Assembly (NCBI GenBank): GCA_013214575.1
Contig: JABSSD010000071.1
Span: forward strand, 1 to 64,000
DNA length: 64,000 nucleotides
DNA from: Paracoccaceae bacterium
Lineage (GTDB): Bacteria; Pseudomonadota; Alphaproteobacteria; Rhodobacterales; Rhodobacteraceae
Reading direction: 5' to 3'
Shown: positions 18,302-27,192 of the stretch, in pieces
Layout of the letters: each line of letters begins with the position of its first letter
How positions within the stretch are numbered: the stretch's first letter is position 1
Position numbers and translations under genes: made by a program
Notes under the pieces: generated by a model
Databases searched by the model: none
Seen by the model: only the letters and a program-made list of their open reading frames with translations
What the model was told of the DNA's origin: nothing

Positions 18302-19281
18302 TCTCGCTTGTATTTCCTTGGGCACTGATTGCACTGCCATTGCCATGGGTGATGTGGCGCTTTCTGCCGCCACACCGGCAACAGGTGCCGGCAGTGCGCT
18401 TTCCGTTCTTTCGCCGCATAGTTTCCGTAGCCGAAGCCAAATCAGGCCCCGGTGCTGTCATTCTGCGCCGGAACCGGGTCCAGATTATCACCGCCATCGC
18501 GATCTGGATCCTGCTGGTCCTCGCACTCGCCCGCCCGGAACAGCTGGGCCCGCCCATTGAGATCACGCGCTCGGCACGGGATGTTGTGCTGGCCATCGAC
18601 ATTTCGGGTTCGATGGACATCGTCGATTTTGCCACCCCCGACGGCGGTCGCATCCAGAGACTGGCCGCGGTGCGTCAAGTGGTACGCGATTTTGTCGCCG
18701 AGCGGGACGGCGACCGCATTGCCCTGATCGTCTTTGGCACCCAGGCCTATCTGCAGGCGCCGCTGACCGAGGACCTGGCCACCATCATCGACCTGGTGGA
18801 CCAGACAGAAGTCGGCATGGCCGGTCCGCACACGGCAATTGGCGATGCCATCGGCCTTGCCATCCGCACCTTTGAGTCGAGCGACGTCGAACAACGTCTG
18901 ATGATCCTGCTGTCGGACGGCGCTGACACAGGCAGCCGCATGAGCCCGGTGAACGCCGCAGAAATTGCTCGGTCGCGCGGTGTCGAAATCCACACGATTG
19001 CGGTTGGTGATCCAGAAGCTGGCGGGGACAATCGCGTTGATACGCGTGCTCTGGCGGAGATATCCAGCCGCACGGGGGGGATAAGCTTTTTTGCTTCGGA
19101 CGTTTTGGGGCTGAGCGAGACCTATGCAAGGATAGATGAAATGGTGCCGCGTCTGGTCGAACAGCTGTCCTATCGCCCGCGCACCCCCTTGGCGCAGTAT
19201 TGCCTTGGGCTGGCGGCGCTTTTAGGCGTCTTTTCGCTGTCGCTTCTAAGTGGCCGCAAGGCGTGGAGAGCGCGGCAATGA
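18298..19281 (+). CDS. BatA-like von Willebrand factor A membrane protein
   Basis: 327 residues. Two N-terminal hydrophobic segments (about 3-22 and 61-78) precede a VWA domain with an intact MIDAS: D101-I-S103-G-S105, the threonine in GPHTAIGDA and the aspartate in LSDGADTGS. A final helix (about 300-320, YCLGLAALLGVFSLSLLSG) anchors the C terminus. The VWA domain between the helices should face the periplasm. BatA proteins were named in Bacteroides for aerotolerance. It overlaps both neighbours by ATGA. The domain is a plausible metal-dependent partner for an exported client. Confidence 0.9.
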   Translation: MISLVFPWALIALPLPWVMWRFLPPHRQQVPAVRFPFFRRIVSVAEAKSGPGAVILRRNRVQIITAIAIWILLVLALARPEQLGPPIEITRSARDVVLAIDISGSMDIVDFATPDGGRIQRLAAVRQVVRDFVAERDGDRIALIVFGTQAYLQAPLTEDLATIIDLVDQTEVGMAGPHTAIGDAIGLAIRTFESSDVEQRLMILLSDGADTGSRMSPVNAAEIARSRGVEIHTIAVGDPEAGGDNRVDTRALAEISSRTGGISFFASDVLGLSETYARIDEMVPRLVEQLSYRPRTPLAQYCLGLAALLGVFSLSLLSGRKAWRARQ

Positions 19282-20822
19282 GCGATCTATTCATCACCGA
19301 TCTCATGCTAGGTTTTGAAGCCTTCCACCTGCTGCGGCCCCTGTGGCTTTTGCTGTTGGTGCCGGTGGCTGGGCTGTGGTGGTTCAATCGGCGCGCCGCG
19401 ACCCGGATAAACTTGCCAGTCGGCGGATTGGCACCGCATCTGCGGGCGGCGTTGACACTGGGCGGGCAGTCCCGAAACCGTATCCTGCCGATCGACACCG
19501 TCGCACTGGCATTGATGCTGGTCACAATCGGCGCGTCGGGGCCAGTTTGGACGCGGCAGGTCGACCCCTTTCTGGCCCAGACCGGGCCGTTGGTTGTGGT
19601 TCTGAAGGTCACGCCCTCGATGACCGGCACCGACATTGCCCCCACCCGGCTGGAACGGGCGCAATACAAGATCCGCGACCTGCTGGACCTGCGGGCTGGT
19701 GCCCGCACCGCTTTGGTGGCCTATGCCGGGTCTGCCCATCGGGTTCTGCCCTTCACTGAGGACGCACAGGTGATGGTGCCTTATCTTGACGGGCTCGCGC
19801 CCGAGGTCATGCCCCAAGCCGGCGCCAATGCCACAAAGGCACTGCAAATAGCCTCTGATCTCTTGGCGGCCGAGGAGACGCCCGGCGGCATCCTGTTTGT
19901 CCTCGACAGTCTTGATCTACAGGGTGCCAGGGCCCTGAATGCGGCGGCGACCAATGCGATTACCGTGCTGGCCATGCTGCCCGAAGGGCAGGCCGATCGC
20001 GGGCTGGATCAGTTGCGCAATGTAGCGGTTGTCAGGGTCAGCGCGGACAATGCCGATATTGCGCGCATCGACCGGATCCTGAATGTGGATTACCGGCGGG
20101 CGCTGTTGGAGAACGGCAATCAGCCGTGGGAGGATCGCGGTTGGTGGCTGGCTCTGCCCGCCGCACTGCTCTGTCTGATCTGGTATCGTCAGGGCTGGAC
20201 GATGCGTTGGGCCGCGATCCTGTTGGGGCTGGGATTGACGTTAGCACCGCCCGGAATGGCGCGTGCCGACGGGATCGCCGACTGGTTCCTGACGCCGGAT
20301 CAGCAGGGCATGCGCGCCTACCAGAACAACGATTTCTTCCGTGCAGCCGAATTGTTCCAGGATCCGATGTGGCGGGGGCATGCGCTCTATCGCTCGGGGC
20401 AGTATGTGGAGGCGATTGAGCTGCTGCTCCGGCAGGAAGCTCCCGACGCGTCGTTCACCAAGGGCCTCGCCCATATCAAAAATCGGCAGTACCGCGACGG
20501 GGTGCGGGCCTTTGAGACCACCTTGCAACGCGACCCCGACTTTCCGGGTGCGGCGCAGAACCTGAAGGTGGCGCAAGAGATCGTGGAGTATATCGAAGCG
20601 GCCCGTGAAGCCTCTGATACCGGGGAAGAAACCGGAATTGGCGCCGATGACGTGGTCTATGATAACGAGGCCAATCGCGGCGCCGACACCGAGACGGACC
20701 GCCAACCGCGGGGCGATAAAGCCATCCTGACCACCGAGCAATGGATGAATACCGTCGATACCCGCACCAGTGACTTTCTGCGCCTGCGGTTTCAAATCGA
20801 AGCGGCGAGGTCATCGCCATGA
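19278..20822 (+). CDS. BatB/BatC-like fusion: VWA domain plus TPR repeats
   Basis: 514 residues. Membrane helices at about 20-36, 73-88 and 290-335 frame a VWA domain; the C-terminal part (about 350-445) has TPR repeats (AYQNNDFFRAAELF, ALYRSGQYVEAIELL, GLAHIKNRQYRDGVRAFETTLQRDPDFPGA). The MIDAS is degenerate: K110-V-T-P-S114 stands where D-x-S-x-S is expected, so metal binding is doubtful although the fold seems kept. In Bacteroides, batB and batC are separate genes; here they are fused. Start and stop both overlap neighbours by four bases. Confidence 0.87.
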   Translation: MSDLFITDLMLGFEAFHLLRPLWLLLLVPVAGLWWFNRRAATRINLPVGGLAPHLRAALTLGGQSRNRILPIDTVALALMLVTIGASGPVWTRQVDPFLAQTGPLVVVLKVTPSMTGTDIAPTRLERAQYKIRDLLDLRAGARTALVAYAGSAHRVLPFTEDAQVMVPYLDGLAPEVMPQAGANATKALQIASDLLAAEETPGGILFVLDSLDLQGARALNAAATNAITVLAMLPEGQADRGLDQLRNVAVVRVSADNADIARIDRILNVDYRRALLENGNQPWEDRGWWLALPAALLCLIWYRQGWTMRWAAILLGLGLTLAPPGMARADGIADWFLTPDQQGMRAYQNNDFFRAAELFQDPMWRGHALYRSGQYVEAIELLLRQEAPDASFTKGLAHIKNRQYRDGVRAFETTLQRDPDFPGAAQNLKVAQEIVEYIEAAREASDTGEETGIGADDVVYDNEANRGADTETDRQPRGDKAILTTEQWMNTVDTRTSDFLRLRFQIEAARSSP

Positions 20823-22093
20823 CATTTATCCGACGTTCCCTTGTTTTCGTGGTGCTCTGTCTTCTGGCTGGCGCGGCGGCCACGCAAGAATTCCTCGGCC
20901 CCAGGCTCACGGTCACCTTCGATGAGACCGAGACCATTCCGGGGCAACCGCTCAGCCTGCGGATCACCGTGCTGGTGCCCACCTGGATGACCAAACCCGT
21001 CGTATTCCCCAGTCTCGAAGGCCCGAACCTCATTGTGCGCCTGCCCGCGCGCGCCACCACTCCGGTCAGCGAAGGCATTGGCGGTGACCGCTGGTCAGGC
21101 GTGTCGCGTCACTTCCGCATCACGCCGATGGTGCCGGGTCGTTTTTATATTCCGCCGCAAGAGTTGATTGTGACCTGGGTCGACCCGCAAACCAATCAGC
21201 CCCGACGGGATGTCATTGCGATGGATGGGGTTTCCCTGACCGGCGCCCTGCCAGACGGTGCCAAGGGGCTTGATCCGTTCATCGCCGCCGAGCAGATCAC
21301 CCTCAGCCAGACGCTCAGCGGTACCGAGGCTCCGCTGCGCCCTGGTGACAGTATCACGCGCACAGTCACTGCCAGCGTCAAAGGCACAGCGCCGATGTTC
21401 CTGCCTCACTTACTTGACTTTGAACCACTCGAGGGCATCGCTCAGTATCCTGCGGAACCGATCCTGACCGAAGAAACGCAACGCGGCGAAATCACTGGCA
21501 GCCGCATCGAAACCGTCACCTACCTTGCCCAAAGCGGTGGCGACGGCGCTGCCGGTTCCGTTACTCTCGACTGGTTCAACCTGAAAACCGGCAAGGTCGA
21601 AACCGCTTCAGTGGACGGGTTTTTGCTGACAGTTGATGCCCCCTTGGCACATAGGCCTTCGGAAGTGTCGTTGAGGGATTTGGGACTAGCAGGCGCGGCG
21701 CTGCTGGCGCTGGTGCTGATCGCCCTATTTGCTGGTCGCCCACTTTGGGCGCGATGGTCCCAGGCCCGGGCCGCGCGGCACCGACGTTATCTTGCCTCGC
21801 CAACATGGGCGCGCAAACAGGTCGAGCAGGCGGTGCGCCAACGCGATCTTGATGGCGCCTTGCGCGCCCTGGACGTCTGGGCGAAACGGCTGCCACAAGA
21901 CGATCCGCGAAACGATCCCTCGCTTCATGCGGCATTGACCGCACTTGGTGCTGCCCGCTACGGTCACGGTTCCGCCTTAGAGGTAGGCGGGTGGCACAAA
22001 ATGGAGGCAGCTCTTGGCGCGCTCGCCAAAACTGGTTCCAAAAAGCAGCGAAAACAAACACTCCCCCCCCTCAACCCGGCTGTCACCCGGTAA
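20819..22093 (+). CDS. BatD-like oxygen tolerance protein
   Basis: 424 residues. A signal peptide (about 1-22) is followed by beta-sandwich segments (RLTVTFDETETIPGQPLSLRITV, TPMVPGRFYIPPQELIVTW, LRPGDSITRTVTASVKG), a transmembrane helix at about 285-305 and a cytoplasmic helical tail rich in arginine. The beta part should lie in the periplasm. This fits the BatD family that ends Bat operons. The gene starts in the preceding stop codon. Its last codons include a run of eight C bases (22063-22070), yet the frame stays intact to the stop at 22093. Confidence 0.82.
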   Translation: MTFIRRSLVFVVLCLLAGAAATQEFLGPRLTVTFDETETIPGQPLSLRITVLVPTWMTKPVVFPSLEGPNLIVRLPARATTPVSEGIGGDRWSGVSRHFRITPMVPGRFYIPPQELIVTWVDPQTNQPRRDVIAMDGVSLTGALPDGAKGLDPFIAAEQITLSQTLSGTEAPLRPGDSITRTVTASVKGTAPMFLPHLLDFEPLEGIAQYPAEPILTEETQRGEITGSRIETVTYLAQSGGDGAAGSVTLDWFNLKTGKVETASVDGFLLTVDAPLAHRPSEVSLRDLGLAGAALLALVLIALFAGRPLWARWSQARAARHRRYLASPTWARKQVEQAVRQRDLDGALRALDVWAKRLPQDDPRNDPSLHAALTALGAARYGHGSALEVGGWHKMEAALGALAKTGSKKQRKQTLPPLNPAVTR

Positions 22094-22124
22094 CCCAACC
22101 GCCGACGCCCATCTGGAGCAATTG

Positions 22125-24068
22125 ATGATCCGCCTGCTAACAATCCTCTTCGCTTTCTCGACGTATCTTTCCTTGCCAGCCTTGGCCCAACAATCCGCAA
22201 CAGATGATGCGGCTTATGTTGGCTCGCAGGTCTGTGCTGGTTGCCATGATGGGATTAACGCCAAATGGTCTGGGTCACATCATGCCTTGGCTTGGACTGC
22301 GCCTTCGGAAGAGACCATTGTCGCGGATTTCAACAACACCTCGTTGTTGCATGACGGCGTTTTGACCGATTTTTCACGTGACGGAGACAGCTATAAGATC
22401 GACGTGACTGAGGCGGATGGAACCAAGAAGGCCTTTGTCGTGCATTCCGTCGCCGGGATCGAACCGCTGCAACAATACATCATTGAGACCGAGCCGGGGC
22501 AGTTGCAAAGCTTCGATATTGTCTGGGATACGGTCGAAAAACGCTGGTTCCACCTCTACCCTGACCAGAAACTGCCGCCGGAGGATGGATTGCACTGGAC
22601 CGGCCCGTACAAAAACTGGAATGGGCGCTGCGCTGAATGCCACGCTACCGGATTTGAGAAGAACTTTGACGCCGCTGCGCAGACATACGCATCCACTCAG
22701 GCCGAAATTGGCGTCGGTTGCGAGGCCTGCCACGGACCGGGATCGCGCCATGTAAGCTGGGCCGATGGCAATGCTTCGACCCCCAGCGCGCCCCCCACCG
22801 GATATGGCTTTTCGATGGATTTTGCCAACGCCGGAACCGAGGCTACTATCCAGCAATGCGCCGGCTGCCACGCTCGGCGCGAACCGCTAAGTGATGGCAA
22901 CCCTGTGCCGGGCACGGCATTCGGTGACGCCTATACGCTGGCGCTGCTGCGCCCCGGCCTCTATCACGCCGACGGCCAAATCCAGGACGAGGTCTATGTC
23001 TATGGCTCGTTCCTGCAATCAAAGATGTATGCCAAGGGAGTCGGCTGCCTGAATTGTCACGACGCGCACACGGCCAATCTAAAGGCAGAAGGCAACGCGC
23101 TCTGCAGTCAGTGCCATTCCCCCGCTGGCAACCCGGATTTCCCGAGTCTGCCCCTTAAGGTTTACGACGATCCCTCGCACCATTTCCATGACCCCGAAAG
23201 CGAAGGGGCTCAGTGCACAAACTGTCATATGGTCGAACGCGTCTATATGGGGGTTGATGGTCGGCGCGATCACAGTTTCCGCATTCCAAGGCCAGATCTC
23301 GCCGATCAAACTGGCAGCCCTTCCGCTTGTGCCGACTGCCATGGTGATCAAGATCCATCCTGGGCATCTGCCGAGATTGCCAAACGCCACCCCGAGGCTG
23401 CCAATCGCGAACCTCATTATGGCGCAATACTGGCGCAGGGCCGCGCCGATCCAGTTGGGGCACAGATAGATTTGGCCGGACTTGCCCAAAGCGCAGACCA
23501 TGCGGGGCTGGTACGCGCGACGGCACTTTGGCTGCTGTCGCAGGGCGCGGACGAAGAGATGACCGAGCGGGTTGCGCCGCTGCTCGAGGACCAAGACCCC
23601 CTGGTCAGGGCCGCCGCGATCGGGGTGCAGGCGCGCGCCAATCCGCAGGCCAAGGTCCAGCGTATCGTGGGATTGCTGGAAGACCCCGTCAGGATGGTTC
23701 GCATCGCGGCAGCCAAGTCCATGCTCAACGCGCCGATTGCACGCCTGCCAGCGCGCATCGCGGAACAGATGCGCAGCGCGATGGGCGAATGGCAATTGTC
23801 TCTGGCGTCCCGCATCGACTTTCCGGAAACACATATGGTGCTTGGCGGTATGGCCTTGACCATGCGCAATATTCCCGCAGCCGAAGGCGCTTTTCGCGAG
23901 GTGGTCCGGCTTGATCCGCAACACGTGGAAGCTTGGGTCATGCTGACCAGGATTGCCGCCGCAATGGACGGAGAAGACGCCACCCGTGCGGTGTTGGCCG
24001 AGGCGCTGAAAAGCGTTCCAGGCAATGAGACGCTGCTTTCACTAAGGCGCAGCATCCCCGACGATTGA
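22125..24068 (+). CDS. Exported eight-haem c-type cytochrome with HEAT/TPR-like C-terminal half
   Basis: 647 residues. Signal peptide MIRLLTILFAFSTYLSLPALA. Eight CxxCH haem-binding sites are visible: CAGCH, CAECH, CEACH, CAGCH, CLNCH, CSQCH, CTNCH and CADCH. The N-terminal half resembles the cytochrome c554/multihaem 'tetratricopeptide' family (YVGSQVCAGCH, HATGFEKNFD, GVGCEACHGPG). From about residue 450 there are HEAT-like (VAPLLEDQDPLVRAAAIG, LLEDPVRMVRIAAAKSML) and TPR-like (IPAAEGAFREVVRLDPQHVEAWVMLTRIA) repeats. The start has GGAG 7 bases upstream, 31 bases after batD, so it is probably the last gene of the operon. It would pass electrons in the periplasm; the partner is unknown. Confidence 0.88.
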   Translation: MIRLLTILFAFSTYLSLPALAQQSATDDAAYVGSQVCAGCHDGINAKWSGSHHALAWTAPSEETIVADFNNTSLLHDGVLTDFSRDGDSYKIDVTEADGTKKAFVVHSVAGIEPLQQYIIETEPGQLQSFDIVWDTVEKRWFHLYPDQKLPPEDGLHWTGPYKNWNGRCAECHATGFEKNFDAAAQTYASTQAEIGVGCEACHGPGSRHVSWADGNASTPSAPPTGYGFSMDFANAGTEATIQQCAGCHARREPLSDGNPVPGTAFGDAYTLALLRPGLYHADGQIQDEVYVYGSFLQSKMYAKGVGCLNCHDAHTANLKAEGNALCSQCHSPAGNPDFPSLPLKVYDDPSHHFHDPESEGAQCTNCHMVERVYMGVDGRRDHSFRIPRPDLADQTGSPSACADCHGDQDPSWASAEIAKRHPEAANREPHYGAILAQGRADPVGAQIDLAGLAQSADHAGLVRATALWLLSQGADEEMTERVAPLLEDQDPLVRAAAIGVQARANPQAKVQRIVGLLEDPVRMVRIAAAKSMLNAPIARLPARIAEQMRSAMGEWQLSLASRIDFPETHMVLGGMALTMRNIPAAEGAFREVVRLDPQHVEAWVMLTRIAAAMDGEDATRAVLAEALKSVPGNETLLSLRRSIPDD

Positions 24069-24311
24069 AACTGTTTATGTCTGGACCGCACTGGGTTTGC
24101 CGGACGCTGATTGAACTCCGGTACACGCCTTTGCAATCCCGGAAGGCGGCATCCCTCTCGAGATAATATAGCCCCTTGGCATTCGAAAGAAGGGCCGCCT
24201 AAATGGGAGGGGATACCTGAACCCAAACAGGAATTTTTCATCTGGGTGGCTTGATAGTCGCTATCGAGTACCAAGCCGATAAGCTGAAAGAATGATCCGG
24301 AGGATATTAAG
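24069..24311. other. Intergenic region between cytochrome and DUF3010 leader
   Basis: About 240 bases after the cytochrome stop, and 308 to the DUF3010 start. No gene is evident before the leader ORF at 24312. The end carries the strong ribosome-binding site GGAGGA at 24299-24304. Confidence 0.45.
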
Positions 24312-24380
24312 ATGACATGTGACCGACCAACCTTGCAGATGTCGCGGGGCTTCCTGTTGGAAAAGAAAAGTTGCAAATGA
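24312..24380 (+). CDS. 22-codon leader ORF overlapping the DUF3010 start
   Basis: ATG at 24312 is preceded by GGAGGA with a 7-base spacer, the best ribosome-binding site in the neighbourhood. The ORF encodes 22 residues beginning MTCDRPTLQM and stops at 24378-24380. Its stop overlaps the DUF3010 start as ATGA. The DUF3010 start itself has only a poor upstream purine stretch, so ribosomes probably enter at the leader and restart. No known family; the peptide may have no function apart from coupling. Confidence 0.5.
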   Translation: MTCDRPTLQMSRGFLLEKKSCK

Positions 24381-24796
24381 GAGTTTGCGGATGTGAGATT
24401 TCAGCTCAGGAAGTGAGACTGGCTGTCGTCTACTTTGACGACGAAGGGAAAATTTTGAAACTTCCCCTAAAAATCACACGAATTGAACTCAAGGACGACA
24501 CATCTGAAGCGGATCTGAGGTCTTTTCTGGCTTCACTTCATGAGTTTGCTCGTGACAATGACGTAGAGACGTTTGCAATCAAAACGCGAGCAAGAAAGGG
24601 CAAGATGGCTGGTGGGGCCGTGTCTTTCAAAATTGAGACCTTGATCCAACTCGTAGAGGGATGTGACACCAAGTTCGTCAATCCAGTCGCGCTCTCTCAC
24701 TTTGCCAAAAAAGAAGTCAAGGAGTACCCTGAGAAACTGCTTGTCTATTTGAAGAACGCCTTCCTTGCCGGGGCCTATGCTTTAACCAAGGGGTAG
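24377..24796 (+). CDS. DUF3010 family protein
   Basis: 139 residues. The protein matches the DUF3010 family in full: MRVCGCEISAQEVRLAVVYFD, ITRIELKDDTSEADLRSFLASL, AIKTRARKGKMAGGAVSFKIETLIQLVEG, LLVYLKNAFLAGAYALTKG. The fold is RNase H/RuvC-like by family resemblance, with a conserved C-G-(V/C)-E near the start, but activity is not known. The ATG at 24377 is preferred over the in-frame TTG at 24371. Translation probably depends on the leader ORF. It has no operon partner; the following sequence is decayed DNA. Confidence 0.8.
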   Translation: MRVCGCEISAQEVRLAVVYFDDEGKILKLPLKITRIELKDDTSEADLRSFLASLHEFARDNDVETFAIKTRARKGKMAGGAVSFKIETLIQLVEGCDTKFVNPVALSHFAKKEVKEYPEKLLVYLKNAFLAGAYALTKG

Positions 24797-24906
24797 TTCA
24801 GACATCCGGGCTTCTGATCCCGGCGTGCGGTACATCGTCAATTGGTTTGGGGCCGCGAGGCTTACTGGCCAATTCAACAGGGATGCGACGATGGACCTAC
24901 TGCAAA

Positions 24907-25086
24907 TTGCCTCAGGCGATTGGCATACTGGTTGTTGCGCTGCTTGCCTCTCTGGGCATTCGGGGCTTCGACATCCTGTTTCCGGCGATGCAAACCGGCG
25001 ATGAAATGCGCAAAATCGTCGGCGAGTTCGAACCCTCCGAAGCGCTGCTTGAAGGCCTGCTGGGCCACTTGCTCTTTGCCGGTGCC
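24907..25086 (+). pseudogene. Fragment of a CPA1-type cation:proton antiporter
   Basis: One frame reads LPQAIGILVVALLASLGIRG, then FDILFPAMQTGDEMRKIVGE and EPSEALLEGLLGHLLFAGA. This matches the second and third helices of NhaP-like sodium:proton antiporters, where a GI(D/E)F-x-x-LLEGML-x-FLLFAGAL pattern is typical. The frame leaves the family abruptly after LLFAGA at 25086, which is about where the remains of the histidine kinase begin on the other strand. Only about 60 of some 400 residues remain. Recognition is by motif recall and is moderate. Confidence 0.5.
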
Positions 25087-25106
25087 TCAAGCCCTGTCAC
25101 TTTAAG

Positions 25107-26640
25107 TCATGGCGCCCCGGCGTCCAAAATTGGGGCGTATTCATCCGGTACTGACACTGTGCGCTCTCGCTGCGCCACTTCCGTTGCCGCTGTCGCGAGG
25201 TCCTGGGGCGGGCCGCAACAGTCAGAGTTTCCGCCGGCAGCCAAAACCTGCTCGATCGCTGCCCGCAAATTCTTTCGACTGACCGGTTTCATCAAGCGGA
25301 TGTCTTGCGGCAGGGAGCCATTGCCCGGAACTCTGGCATCTCTGGCGTAGCCGGATATGAAAACCGCAGGGATTGACGGGGCAAGTTCACGTATGGCCTG
25401 GACCAGCGTCGGCCCCGGTAGCAAGCCCGGCATAACGATATCAGTCAGCACCAAGTCAATCTTTTCGGCAGCTTGGAAACGGGCAAGCGCGTCATCACCG
25501 TTGGCCGTGCGATCACCTCATAGCCTGCATCTTTCAGCGTCTGCCTCAGAACGGCCCTCACCGCGTCCTCATCTTCGGCGAGCAGAATAACGGGCCTGCC
25601 CGGGGGGGGCTGAAACCAGGGGGCTCTTCGCATTCCACCCTGTGGTCCACGTGCTGGGTCACGGCAGGAAAAACCAGTTTGAACGTCGTTTCACGGCCCA
25701 GTTCCGAGTGCACGCGGATGGTGCCTACGGATTGCGTCATGAAACCCTGGATCATCGACAGCCCAAGCCCTGTTCCACTTCCGGGTTCCTTGCTGGTGAA
25801 AAACGGGTCAAATATCTGATCAAGGACGTCCGGCGCAATCCCTGTGCCGGTATCTCTGACGGCCAGCATCCCATAACACCCCGGTGCAAGATCATCGAGC
25901 CGGCTGTCGTGAGAGTTGTCGTCGATCCGGATGTTTTCAGTCACCAGGGTAATGTGACCCTTGGTGCCTATTGCATCCTGCGCATTCAATATCAGGTTCA
26001 GCAGGGCGCTTTTGGTGGAGGGTGTGAGCACCCGATATTCCATCTCAGTGACTTTGCCCGCACGAACGTCATTGAATTTTTCGACCATCATCTGTTGATC
26101 ATCGGGATGGATCGGCAGCGTATTGGCGTCGAGCCCGAACCAACAGCCCAGACAGTCTTCAAGCGACATGCCATGCGACAGGGCGTGTCGCTCGGTGCAA
26201 TAAAGCAGCTTTTCCGCCTTTGTATCGTAAATATAAAACCCCAGCTTTGCCAGTTTGACCGCATCCTTCAAGCGGTCCTCCCGCAGATTGGCTTCGTTCA
26301 ACAGGTCAGATTTCTTTTCGTAAAACGAGATAACCCTTTGGATGAACACCAATGTCCCTGCGGCCAACAGACCTGTGGCTAACATGTCCACGGCGAAGAC
26401 CTGCCAGCTTTCGTCATTTTCGCCGCCGAAATTTGCAGGCAGGTCAGGGCCGAAGGAGGACAGGAACTCGGAAACCCACTCAAACCGAAGAGCGCCATTG
26501 ATCAGGATTGCCGCGACAAAAAGCACCACGCCTGGCGCCGCCCCAGAGCGTCGAATACGGCGCCAGCGGGTGGCCGCAAAAATGCCAACCAGCCCCCCCA
26601 TGACTATCAGATCATTGTCCAGCGGAAGAAAGGAAACCAT
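25107..26640 (-). pseudogene. Decayed hybrid sensor histidine kinase with receiver domain
   Basis: The 5' part (26640 to about 25580) has three hydrophobic segments (about 10-25, 38-50 and 85-101), a PAS domain (KLGFYIYDTKAEKLLYC, IHPDD) and then jumps within EYRVLTPSTKSALLNLILNAQDAI straight into the ATPase N box; the HisKA domain with the phospho-accepting histidine is gone (junction near 26020). The G boxes DTGTGI and GSGTGLGL remain. At a run of eight G bases (25612-25619) the frame shifts into PVILLAEDEDAVRAVLRQTL, a receiver start, and a second shift near 25510 leads into VLTDIVMPGLLPG, which ends with KPVSRKNL. Two frameshifts plus a domain deletion argue for a true pseudogene rather than one sequencing error. 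Confidence 0.85.
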
Positions 26641-27192
26641 TTAAGAAATGAAGTTTTGCATTGCTGGTGACTTTTCAATGGGACGATTTGGGGTCTGAAC
26701 GGGGTTAGACGTCGAGGCGCACCAAGCGCAATTCAGTGGTGTTTCGACCCCTTTTAGGGCAGTTGCCGCCCTCGGTCATATGGAATTGTTCACGGAACGC
26801 CCGAATGCCAACACTGGGGGGGGGCGCCTGGCAGCGCGGTGCAGAGCTTGAGCGGTGGGATTGGCTGGCTGTTGACGGTGACGGCAGCAGGAGGTGATCC
26901 GGTTGCCGTACCAGACAGATTTTGGCGTGACCGGCGGTCGGCTGAGCTTCGCTGCGGTTCCACCAAAAGGGACATGGCATATCAAACCGCCCAATCGGTG
27001 CAAAATCCGTCTGGTTCTGGTGGCATATGCGCCACGGAAATAGTGTTTTGGCTGCGCCTGAATTTCGAAAGAAATCAGCGGCGAATATCTAAATGTATGG
27101 AAAATACGCAAATTTTTTGGTGACAGGAGCTCTGCACGCCGGGGGGCTGGATGGGATGGCCTCGTTGGGGTCATCCCATCCAATTGTGAAGA
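26641..27192. other. Intergenic gap between dead kinase and pobA
   Basis: About 550 bases. Open frames exist on both strands but none shows a known family. One stretch at about 26886-27042 on the plus strand reads like ordinary protein (LPYQTDFGVTGGRLSFAAVP, then KPPNRCKIRLVLVAYAPRK before a stop) but lacks a start, so it could be a gene fragment. A run of nine G bases lies near 26816. The pobA hairpin is at 27149-27181. Confidence 0.4.
27149..27181 (-). terminator. Hairpin after pobA
   Basis: GGATGGGATG (27149-27158) is repeated exactly inverted at 27172-27181 with a 13-base loop. It begins 11 bases beyond the pobA stop in the direction of transcription. No T-run follows, so termination may need Rho, but the position fits a transcript end. 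Confidence 0.6.

Noticed and set aside
26816-26824. Run of nine G, and similar runs near 25612 and 31740, as phase-variation switches.
   Set aside because: Two lie outside genes, and the one in the kinase sits in a gene with other lesions, so switching is not supported.
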